6,393 nt of DNA from an uncultured bacterium (GTDB lineage Bacteria; Gemmatimonadota; Gemmatimonadetes; Palauibacterales; KS3-K002), in the NCBI GenBank assembly GCA_947581845.1, contig CANPVY010000182.1:1-6393 (forward strand). The letters are read 5' to 3'. The position numbers and the translations under genes were made by a program. The notes under the pieces were generated by a model, which was given only the letters and a program-made list of their open reading frames with translations, was not told the origin of the DNA and searched no databases. Of this stretch, positions 1 to 5,541 are shown one piece after another; the stretch's first letter is position 1, and each line of letters begins with the position of its first letter.

Positions 1-2
1 TC

Positions 3-293
3 TACGCGGTGCGCGCGGCGTTCCGGACACACCTCGGAGAGGGGCTGCTGCATGTGGGCCCACGGCCGACTTTCCGGGGGTCGCCGCCTTCGATTGAGCT
101 GCATGTGCTCGACTTCGACGGTGATCTGTACGGTGAGCAGGTGCGAGTCGAGTTCCTGACTCGGCTACGCGACGTGCAGCCATTCGCATCGACCGCGGAA
201 CTCGTCGAACAGATGAAGCGGGATCGGGAAGCGACTCGGAAGTACTTTGCGGGCGGCGGTGACCGTCTTTACATGCGGCATAAGCTGGAATAA
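3..293 (+). CDS. ribF: Bifunctional riboflavin kinase/FAD synthetase, C-terminal fragment (cut by window edge)
   Basis: RibF phosphorylates riboflavin to FMN and adenylates FMN to FAD in the cytoplasm. Only about 96 C-terminal residues of a protein usually near 310 residues are present, and the open frame runs off the left edge. The visible part is the riboflavin kinase domain. It contains HVGPRPTF, matching the family's vGxRPTF segment, then [14 protein letters not shown], whose Glu (codon 96-98) aligns with the catalytic base of the kinase domain. The closing segment [17 protein letters not shown] and the helix with ELVEQMKRD are typical of the RibF C-terminus. The N-terminal adenylyltransferase domain and the kinase PTAN motif lie outside the window. 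The gene stops 67 bases before rpsO, and ribF-rpsO is a widely conserved neighbourhood, which supports the call. The GTG at 9 is an internal valine codon, not a start. The C-terminal tail ([16 protein letters not shown]) is not part of the conserved domain. Confidence 0.93.
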   Translation, partial: YAVRAAFRTHLGEGLLHVGPRPTFRGSPPSIELHVLDFDGDLYGEQVRVEFLTRLRDVQPFASTAELVEQMKRDREATRKYFAGGGDRLYMRHKLE

Positions 294-296
294 CTT
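268..296 (+). promoter_or_regulatory. Possible sigma70-type promoter for rpsO
   Basis: TTTACA at 268-273 matches five of six bases of the -35 consensus. A 17-base spacer leads to TAACTT at 291-296, which keeps the T1, A2 and T6 positions of the -10 box. It sits over the end of ribF and would start RNA near 303, giving a leader of about 58 bases. Such a promoter would let rpsO be expressed apart from ribF. The -10 match is weak, and high-GC lineages may use other sequences, so this is only a suggestion. Confidence 0.25.
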
Positions 297-317
297 AAGC
301 CGTTCTTTTTACCATGA

Positions 318-343
318 GCTGACCAGCCACCGGGTGGTACAGC
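318..343 (+). promoter_or_regulatory. Stem-loop in rpsO leader, candidate S15 autoregulatory element
   Basis: GCTGACCA (318-325) pairs with TGGT and CAGC (335-338 and 340-343). This gives an 8-bp stem with one bulged A at 339 and a 9-base loop (326-334). The stem ends one base before the GGAG Shine-Dalgarno sequence at 345-348. A smaller competing hairpin can form from CCAC (327-330) and GTGG (334-337). S15 is known to repress its own translation in several bacteria by binding structured rpsO leaders, which differ in shape between lineages. The position next to the ribosome binding site and the two alternative folds fit such a switch. That S15 binds here is inference. Confidence 0.4.
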
Positions 344-360
344 CGGAGAGTGGCCAACGA

Positions 361-630
361 ATGGCACTAACGACCGAACAGCGGGAAGCACTCATCGCGA
401 AGTACCAGATGCATCCCAACGACCGCGGTTCCACCGCGGTTCAGATCGCGTTGCTGACGCGCCGGATCGGAGACCTGACGGAGCACCTGCGACAGCACCC
501 GAAGGATCACCATAGCCGCCAGGGCCTGTTGAAATGGGTCGGTAGGCGCAGGCGCTTGCTACGCTATCTCAACCGCACGAACCCGGAGCTATACCGGCAG
601 ATTACGGCGGATCTGGGCCTGCGCGGCTGA
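361..630 (+). CDS. rpsO: 30S ribosomal protein S15
   Basis: S15 is a primary 16S rRNA-binding protein that organises the central domain of the 30S subunit and helps form a bridge to the 50S. The product is 89 residues, the normal length. The start ATG is preceded by GGAG at 345-348 with a longish 12-base gap. The frame is open further upstream, to about 247, but the family begins at this Met. Conserved features seen are [10 protein letters not shown] (27-36), [19 protein letters not shown] (39-57) and the terminal LGLRG. His42, Asp49, Ser52 and Tyr69, known rRNA contacts in S15, are kept. The usual D-T-G-S turn is DRGS here (21-24), with Arg replacing the conserved Thr, and VQ is preceded by Ala instead of Glu. 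It lies between ribF and pnp, the common arrangement. Confidence 0.98.
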   Translation: MALTTEQREALIAKYQMHPNDRGSTAVQIALLTRRIGDLTEHLRQHPKDHHSRQGLLKWVGRRRRLLRYLNRTNPELYRQITADLGLRG

Positions 631-633
631 GTA

Positions 634-665
634 AAGGCCCCCGAGGTTGATGCGTCGGGGGCCTT
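634..665 (+). terminator. Strong hairpin between rpsO and pnp, lacking a U-tract
   Basis: Bases 634-644 and 655-665 form a perfect 11-bp stem (AAGGCCCCCGA against TCGGGGGCCTT) around a 10-base loop. It begins four bases after the rpsO stop codon. The stem resembles an intrinsic terminator, but the following bases (CGCGTGCC) contain no T-run, so efficient termination is doubtful. By analogy with E. coli, where the rpsO-pnp junction carries a terminator and an RNase III processing hairpin used in PNPase self-control, it may protect the rpsO 3' end or be a processing site. That role is inferred. Confidence 0.6.
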
Positions 666-710
666 CGCGTGCCCAGTGTATCGATGAAATGACAGGCAAC
701 AGCGGAGATC

Positions 711-2828
711 ATGGCAAGTTTGGTGGAGCGTAAGTTCGCGGGGCGGACCCTGAGTATGGAGTCCGGCCGCATGGCGAGGCAGGCAGACGGTTCTGTGCTC
801 GTGCAGTTCGGGGAGACCGCGGTGCTCGTCACCGTAGTGGTGGACAGCAAGCCGACGCATCTTCCTTTCTTCCCGCTGACGGTCGAGTATCGCGAGAAGA
901 GTTACGCAGCCGGTAAGATCCCGGGCGGTTTCTTCAAGCGTGAAGGCCGTCCCAGCGAGAAGGAGATCCTCTCGGCGCGGCAGATCGATAGGGCGATCCG
1001 ACCGCTGTTTCCGAAGGATTTCTTCTACGAGATCCAGGTCGTCATCTACATCCTGTCGGCTGATCAAGAGAACGATGCGGATGTTCTCGGTTTGATGGGG
1101 ACCTCGGCGGCCCTGAACATCTCCAGCATACCTTTCCCCTATCCGATCGCCGCCGTCCGCGTGGGTCGGCTCGACGGAGAGTGGGTTCTCAATCCAACCT
1201 TCCAGCAGCTCGAGTTCTCCGATGTCGACTTGGTCGTTGCGGGCTCGGAAGAGTCGATCATCATGGTGGAGGGCGGTGCGCTGGAGATCCCCGAGGACGA
1301 GTTCATCGAAGCGCTCGAGTTCGGGCATCGTGGGATCCGAGAACTCGTGGCTGCCCAACGTGAGCTGGTCGAGCCGCTTGCCAAGCCGAAAATGGAGTAC
1401 ACGCCTCCGCCGCTGAGCGAGGAGTTGGTCGCACGCGTCGACGAGCTGGCCGCAAGGCGGGTAGGCGAAGCGCTGAGCCTGCCCAGCAAGGAGGAGCGGA
1501 ATCAAGCGCTGGCGGAACTGCGCGGCAACATCGCGAGCGAGGTCGGCGAGCCGTTCGAGTCAGAGATCGAGGATTACGAGGGCCAAATCAGCAGGGTCAT
1601 CGATCGGATCGAGTACGAGACCCTCCGCGGACAGATCATGGAAAAAGGCGAGCGGGTGGATGGCCGCAAGCCTGATGAGATCCGACCGATCACGTGTGAG
1701 GTCGGCTTGCTACCGCGCACCCATGGCTCGGCCCTCTTCACGCGCGGAAGCACACAGGCGCTTGCTGTGGTCACGCTCGGCACGAGCCGGGACGAGCAGC
1801 GCGTCGACACGATCGACGTCCTGCAGGAAACGTCTAAGTCGTTCATGCTGCACTACAACTTCCCGCCCTTCTCGGTAGGCGAAGTGCGGCCGTTCCGTGG
1901 CCCATCGAGGCGCGAGATCGGTCACGGTGCCCTGGCCGAACGTGCGCTGCAGCCGCTCCTGCCGGCCTACGAAGAGTTCCCCTACACGATCCGCGTGGTC
2001 AGCGATATCCTCGAATCGAATGGCTCCTCCTCCATGGCAACCGTCTGCGGTGGGTCATTGGCCCTCATGCAGGCGGGCGTACCGGTGCGCGCCGCATGTG
2101 CCGGCATCGCGATGGGCCTGATCAAGGAGGGCGAGGAGGTTGTCATCCTCACAGATATCATGGGGATCGAGGATCACCTCGGCGATATGGACTTCAAGGT
2201 CGCCGGGACCCGCAAAGGGATGACCTCGGTCCAGATGGACATCAAGGTGGAAGGCCTGTCCACCGAGGTCCTGCGCCGGGCCATGCAGCAAGCACGTGAC
2301 GCGCGATTGCACGTCTTGGACGTCATGGACAGGATCATCGCTAAGCCGCGTTCGAGCCTGTCGCCCATGGCGCCGCGAATCATCACGCTGCAGGTGAACC
2401 CGGAGAAGATCGGCGAGGTGATCGGACCCAAGGGGAAGACGGTCCGCGGGATCGAAGAGCAGACTGGCGCTGAGATCAACATCGAGGATGACGGTCTGAT
2501 CACGATATCTTCAATCAGTGGCGAGGCAGGGGAGCGCGCTCGGGAGATCATCGAATCGATCGTCCAGGAGCCGGAGATCGGCAGGGTCTACGAGGGCGTG
2601 GTCAAGAGCACGACCTCGTTCGGCGCATTCGTGGAGATCCTGCCGGGCGTGGAGGGCCTCTGCCATATCTCCGAGCTCGAAGAGGGCCGCGTCGCCAAGA
2701 CGGAGGATGTCGTCAAGCGCGGTGACAAGGTGCGGGTGAAATTGATATCGATTGACGAACGTGGGCGCATGCGCCTGTCGCGCCGGGCGGCTATGGCCGC
2801 AGAGGTCGAGGCATCAAAGGTGTCCTGA
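711..2828 (+). CDS. pnp: Polyribonucleotide nucleotidyltransferase (PNPase)
   Basis: PNPase degrades RNA from the 3' end by phosphorolysis, releasing nucleoside diphosphates, and often works with RNase E or a helicase. The 705-residue product is full length (family about 690-720). The domains run in the usual order. The first RNase PH-like domain includes GGFFKREGRPSEKEIL (72-87). A helical linker follows. The second RNase PH domain has HYNFPPFSVGE from H381, the phosphate-binding ESNGSSSM (435-442) and the catalytic EDHLGDMDF (487-495), keeping Asp488, Asp492 and Asp494. The KH domain has its GPKG loop at 572-575. The S1 domain runs from about 624 to 695. It ends soon after S1, with no long tail. 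The start is set by MASLVERKF, matching family N-termini. GGAG at 704-707 leaves only three bases before ATG, unusually tight. It follows rpsO by 80 bases and is probably partly cotranscribed with it. Confidence 0.98.
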   Translation: MASLVERKFAGRTLSMESGRMARQADGSVLVQFGETAVLVTVVVDSKPTHLPFFPLTVEYREKSYAAGKIPGGFFKREGRPSEKEILSARQIDRAIRPLFPKDFFYEIQVVIYILSADQENDADVLGLMGTSAALNISSIPFPYPIAAVRVGRLDGEWVLNPTFQQLEFSDVDLVVAGSEESIIMVEGGALEIPEDEFIEALEFGHRGIRELVAAQRELVEPLAKPKMEYTPPPLSEELVARVDELAARRVGEALSLPSKEERNQALAELRGNIASEVGEPFESEIEDYEGQISRVIDRIEYETLRGQIMEKGERVDGRKPDEIRPITCEVGLLPRTHGSALFTRGSTQALAVVTLGTSRDEQRVDTIDVLQETSKSFMLHYNFPPFSVGEVRPFRGPSRREIGHGALAERALQPLLPAYEEFPYTIRVVSDILESNGSSSMATVCGGSLALMQAGVPVRAACAGIAMGLIKEGEEVVILTDIMGIEDHLGDMDFKVAGTRKGMTSVQMDIKVEGLSTEVLRRAMQQARDARLHVLDVMDRIIAKPRSSLSPMAPRIITLQVNPEKIGEVIGPKGKTVRGIEEQTGAEINIEDDGLITISSISGEAGERAREIIESIVQEPEIGRVYEGVVKSTTSFGAFVEILPGVEGLCHISELEEGRVAKTEDVVKRGDKVRVKLISIDERGRMRLSRRAAMAAEVEASKVS

Positions 2829-2848
2829 GACCCATTGGTCGCCCGGTG

Positions 2849-2881
2849 AGCCTGTCCCGTAGACTGCGGGGCAGGCTTTTT
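2849..2881 (+). terminator. Rho-independent terminator after pnp
   Basis: AGCCTGTCCCG (2849-2859) pairs with CGGGGCAGGCT (2867-2877). The 11-bp stem contains one G-U pair and a 7-base loop, and it runs directly into five Ts (2877-2881). It starts 20 bases after the pnp stop. This is a classic intrinsic terminator and should end the rpsO-pnp transcript. It implies that the downstream peptidase gene needs readthrough or its own promoter. Confidence 0.88.
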
Positions 2882-2915
2882 GCACACGCCGCGCCGGGCG
2901 GCTGATCCGCTCAAC

Positions 2916-4190
2916 ATGCGAAGCGACACCGGAACCACCGTACAGCTCGACGAACGGGCTTACAGGACCAAGCTCGACGGTGGGCCGATCGTGCTCTCCG
3001 AGGAGGTCCCAGGCGTACGCTCCGTCGCGGCGGGCGTCTGGTTCCGCTGGGGCGCCAGCCACGACTCGCCGGAACACTTGGGCGCCTCTCACCTGCTCGA
3101 GCACATGACGTTCAAGGGCACCGAGCGGCGCAGCGCGCGGGAGATCGCCCTGGAGATCGAGGGGATCGGCGGCACCCTCGACGCGTACACGTCGCGTGAG
3201 CATACAGCGTGCTACGCGAGGGTCCTCGATGAGTACCTGCCAATCGCGATCGACGTGCTCACCGATCTCGGGTTCCGGCCACTGCTGCGGGACAGCGATC
3301 TGGAGGTCGAGCGTAATGTGATCCTCGAGGAGATCGCCGGCGTCGAGGACACGCCGGAGGAGCTGGTCTTCGATCTGCATGCGCGTGCCCTGTGGGGCGA
3401 TCACCCCTATGGCAGCCCGGTGCTGGGCACTTTGGAGACAGTCCGGGCCATGACCCGGGACGACCTGGTGGACCTCTGGCGAACGGCCTATCGGCCGAGC
3501 ATCGCCGTGGTAGCCGCGGCCGGTAAGCTGCACCATGACGAATTGCTCGAACTCGTGGTGCGTTACTTCCCAGACAGCGAAGAGGAACTGGCGCCGCCGG
3601 TAGTGCCGGACCCAGCGCCGGTGCCGCCCCGGGAGCAGTGGCATCCGCGCGGCAGCGCCCAGGTGCATGTTTGCTTGGGTGCGCCTACATTTGCGCGCGG
3701 CGACCCGCGCCGCTATGCGGCGATACTCATCTCGACGGCGCTGGGTGGGGGGATGAGTAGCCGACTCTTCCAGCGTGTCCGCGAGGAGCTGGGTCTGGCC
3801 TACACGGTCTACTCGTTCCAATCCTTCTACGTCCGCGGTGGCTTGTCCGGGATCTACATGGCCACGCGCTCGGACGTGGCCGACCGGGCGGTGGACGAGG
3901 TGCGGAGCGAGCTGGGGCAACTGGCTGGCATCGGGCTTGCACCGGAGGAACTGCGCGCGGTGAAGAGTCAGACGAAGGGTCAGGTGGTTCTTTCGCTGGA
4001 ATCGACCTCGGCGCGCTTACAGCGGCTGGCGGGTGTCGCGCTCTATGACGAGCCGTACTTGACCCTCGACGAGGTCTGTTCGCGCATCGACGCGGTCACG
4101 ATGGCAGAGGTGGCCGAGTTGTGTCATCAGTACTATGCTCCTGAGCAGCAGGTCATCGTCCGCCTGGGCCCCGAGGGGCCTAGGGGTTGA
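2916..4190 (+). CDS. M16B family zinc metallopeptidase (insulinase/mitochondrial-processing-peptidase-like)
   Basis: M16 peptidases enclose short polypeptides in a clamshell chamber and cleave them with zinc. With the ATG at 2916 the product is 424 residues, the usual size of a one-subunit M16B enzyme. The inverted zinc motif HLLEH is at 59-63, with catalytic Glu62 and ligands His59 and His63. The third ligand is expected in VILEEI (135-140), as Glu138 or Glu139. The C-terminal domain carries GGGMSSRLFQRVREELGLAY (277-296), including the Arg and Tyr typical of the family, so an active enzyme is likely. No signal peptide or membrane segment is seen, suggesting a cytoplasmic location. Its place after pnp matches the mlpA/ymxG-type genes of Bacillus and pepR-type genes of actinobacteria; the substrate is unknown. 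A TTG at 2880 would add 12 residues but lies in the terminator T-run. No GGAG-like site precedes 2916. Confidence 0.93.
   Translation: MRSDTGTTVQLDERAYRTKLDGGPIVLSEEVPGVRSVAAGVWFRWGASHDSPEHLGASHLLEHMTFKGTERRSAREIALEIEGIGGTLDAYTSREHTACYARVLDEYLPIAIDVLTDLGFRPLLRDSDLEVERNVILEEIAGVEDTPEELVFDLHARALWGDHPYGSPVLGTLETVRAMTRDDLVDLWRTAYRPSIAVVAAAGKLHHDELLELVVRYFPDSEEELAPPVVPDPAPVPPREQWHPRGSAQVHVCLGAPTFARGDPRRYAAILISTALGGGMSSRLFQRVREELGLAYTVYSFQSFYVRGGLSGIYMATRSDVADRAVDEVRSELGQLAGIGLAPEELRAVKSQTKGQVVLSLESTSARLQRLAGVALYDEPYLTLDEVCSRIDAVTMAEVAELCHQYYAPEQQVIVRLGPEGPRG
4163..4184 (+). repeat. GC-rich hairpin at the 3' end of the M16 peptidase gene
   Basis: CCTGGGCCC (4163-4171) can pair with GGGCCTAGG (4176-4184), giving 9 bp with one G-U pair around a CGAG tetraloop. 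It lies inside the last codons and ends four bases before the stop codon. No T-run follows, so it is not a standard terminator. It may stabilise the 3' end of the message or simply reflect the Gly/Pro-rich codons. Confidence 0.45.
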
Positions 4191-4214
4191 GATCGGGCGC
4201 AGGCTTTCTCACAT

Positions 4215-4236
4215 GCCGTGTGCTACGGACACCGGC
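4215..4236 (+). repeat. Small bulged hairpin in the ald leader
   Basis: GCCGTGT (4215-4221) pairs with ACAC (4229-4232) and GGC (4234-4236), leaving C4233 bulged and a 7-base loop. It occupies the middle of the 69-base gap between the peptidase gene and ald, just before the purine-rich ribosome binding region (GAGGAG at 4241-4246, GAGG at 4248-4251). No known riboswitch or convincing promoter is recognised in this gap. The structure is modest and could be chance. Confidence 0.25.
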
Positions 4237-4259
4237 CTTAGAGGAGCGAGGCTAGAGCT

Positions 4260-5381
4260 ATGATCGTTGGCGTGCCTAAGGAAATCAAAGCGGGTGAGAA
4301 TCGGGTGGCGATGGTACCGGCTGGCGTCGAGCAGCTCGTCCAGCAGGGCCATAGGGTGCTGGTCGAGAAGGGGGCTGGGGTCGGAAGTGGTTTCAGTGAC
4401 CTGGCCTACAGGGCGGCGGGGGCGACACTCGTCGGCGACCCGGACAAGCTATGGGCGGAAGCGGAGATGGTGGTCAAGGTCAAGGAGCCGATTGCGGTGG
4501 AGTATCCTCGCATCAAGCCCGAGCACGTGATCTTCACCTATTTCCACTTCGCCGCCTCTGAGGAGCTAACCAAGACGCTCCTCGAAAGTGGCGCGGTCTC
4601 GATCGCCTATGAAACCGTCCAGCTCCCGACGCGTGAGCTGCCCCTGCTCACGCCGATGAGTGAAGTCGCCGGCCGCATGGCGATTCAGGAGGGGGCGAAG
4701 TATCTGGAGAAACTGTTCGGCGGACGCGGCATTCTGCTGGGCGGCGTGCCTGGCGTTCCGTCGGCGGAGGTTGCTGTGCTGGGCGGCGGTGTCGTCGGGA
4801 CGCACGCCGCCAAGATGGCGGCGGGCCTGGGCGCACGGGTAGTCATACTCGATATCAGCCTGCACCGTCTTCGCTATCTCGAGGATGTGATGCCGGCGAA
4901 CGTCAGTCTGGTCTACTCGAATCGGCCGAACATTCTGGAGGCGGTCACCCGGGCCGATCTCGTCGTCGGCGCGGTTCTCCTCCCGGGTGCCAAGGCGCCT
5001 CACCTCGTGCTGCGCGAGGACCTGAAGCAGATGAAGGATGGTTCGGTGATCGTGGATGTGGCGGTCGATCAGGGCGGCTGTGTGGAGACGGCTCGCCCGA
5101 CGACGCATGAGGACCCGACCTACGTAGTGGACGGGGTGATTCACTACTGCGTGGCGAACATGCCGGGCGCGGTGCCTCATACCTCCACGCTGGCGCTCAC
5201 CAATGCCACGTTCCCGTACGCTTTGAAACTGGCGGACGATGGCTGGGAGAAAGCCTGCCGCGAGGACCGTCCGCTGGCCCTCGGAGTGAACATGGTGGGG
5301 CGAAAGGTGACATGCCGGGGCGTGGCGGAGGCTTTCGACCTCGAGTGCACGCCGATCGAGGAGGTGCTCGGGATCGCCTAG
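4260..5381 (+). CDS. ald: Alanine dehydrogenase (NAD-dependent)
   Basis: Ald catalyses reversible oxidative deamination of L-alanine to pyruvate and ammonium with NAD, in the cytoplasm as a hexamer. The 373-residue product is full length (family about 371-378). Key residues fall at the family's own numbers: Arg15 in KEIKAGENRVAM, Lys75 in VKVKEP and His96 in YFHFA for substrate binding and catalysis, and Asp270 in VDVAVDQGG. The Rossmann glycine motif LGGGVVG ends at 180, and Asp198 in VILDIS fits NAD ribose binding. All catalytic residues are intact, and the fold lacks the long extensions of transhydrogenase PntA or saccharopine dehydrogenases, which share the domain. GAGG at 4248-4251 lies eight bases before the ATG. 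It lies 69 bases after the peptidase gene and probably shares its transcript. The role may be alanine catabolism or supply of alanine for the cell wall. Confidence 0.97.
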   Translation: MIVGVPKEIKAGENRVAMVPAGVEQLVQQGHRVLVEKGAGVGSGFSDLAYRAAGATLVGDPDKLWAEAEMVVKVKEPIAVEYPRIKPEHVIFTYFHFAASEELTKTLLESGAVSIAYETVQLPTRELPLLTPMSEVAGRMAIQEGAKYLEKLFGGRGILLGGVPGVPSAEVAVLGGGVVGTHAAKMAAGLGARVVILDISLHRLRYLEDVMPANVSLVYSNRPNILEAVTRADLVVGAVLLPGAKAPHLVLREDLKQMKDGSVIVDVAVDQGGCVETARPTTHEDPTYVVDGVIHYCVANMPGAVPHTSTLALTNATFPYALKLADDGWEKACREDRPLALGVNMVGRKVTCRGVAEAFDLECTPIEEVLGIA

Positions 5382-5406
5382 CGCGACGAGCCGCTGGCCG
5401 TTGAAC

Positions 5407-5454
5407 TGCGCCGGTGGAGCGGATTGCGCCGCGCCACCGGCCGCATCTAGTTTT
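5407..5454 (+). terminator. Probable intrinsic terminator after ald
   Basis: TGC plus GCCGGTGG (5407-5417) pairs with CCACCGGC plus GCA (5434-5441, 5443-5445), an 11-bp stem with one bulged C at 5442. Across an A-G mismatch the stem continues for four more pairs (5419-5422 with 5429-5432), leaving a 6-base loop. TTTT at 5451-5454 follows after five bases (TCTAG), so the T-run is short and slightly offset. The position, 26 bases after the ald stop, supports a terminator separating ald from mreB. Confidence 0.6.
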
Positions 5455-5465
5455 ATCAGCTAGAT
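5445..5465 (+). promoter_or_regulatory. AT-rich inverted repeat upstream of mreB, possible operator or promoter region
   Basis: ATCTAG (5445-5450) and CTAGAT (5460-5465) are perfect inverted repeats separated by nine bases. They form an AT-rich island in a GC-rich window. A weak promoter reading overlaps it: TTGCGC at 5424-5429, an 18-base spacer, and TAGTTT at 5448-5453. This would place the RNA start near 5460. The symmetric sites could bind a dimeric regulator or form a hairpin whose loop holds the terminator T-run. No known regulator site is recognised. Confidence 0.25.
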
Positions 5466-5495
5466 TACCGTGTTCCCCGGCAGGGGGGGATGAGG

Positions 5496-5513
5496 GGCCG
5501 GAGGTGTCCGGCT
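5496..5513 (+). promoter_or_regulatory. Hairpin in the mreB leader next to the ribosome binding site
   Basis: GCCGGA (5497-5502) and TCCGGC (5507-5512) form a perfect 6-bp stem with a GGTG tetraloop, and a G-U pair closes the base. It ends eight bases before the strong Shine-Dalgarno sequence GGAGGAG (5521-5527). A run of seven Gs (5483-5489), able to pair with CCCC at 5475-5478, lies just upstream. The leader may be structured and affect mreB translation, but it matches no riboswitch I know. Confidence 0.35.
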
Positions 5514-5541
5514 GATCGCTGGAGGAGTGTAACGAGCCACT

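Noticed and set aside
247..360. Upstream extension of the rpsO frame to an ATG-like start at 247
   Set aside because: It would add 38 residues with no S15 homology and overlap ribF. The family starts at 361, and a ribosome site precedes it.
684..692. Minimal start-stop frame ATG-AAA-TGA before pnp
   Set aside because: There is no Shine-Dalgarno sequence, and such triplets occur by chance. No sign of a regulatory upstream frame.
564..1505. Long antisense open frame (313 codons) over rpsO and pnp
   Set aside because: It lies opposite pnp, which is certain, and its translation is rich in Arg, Leu and His with no recognisable domain. This is the usual mirror frame of a GC-rich gene.
2880..2915. 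TTG start for the M16 peptidase at 2880
   Set aside because: The codon lies within the terminator T-run, the 12 added residues have no family match, and no ribosome site precedes it.
2814..3920. Antisense open frame of 368 codons opposite the M16 peptidase gene
   Set aside because: The sense strand encodes a full M16 enzyme with intact motifs. The antisense product shows no domain and would overlap the terminator.
4566..5180. Antisense open frame of 204 codons opposite ald
   Set aside because: Shadow of ald codon bias; no domain, no independent context.
5483..5504. Possible G-quadruplex in the mreB leader
   Set aside because: Besides the G7 and G4 runs only two GG pairs are available, so only a weak two-layer structure could form. 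The GC hairpin explains the region better.
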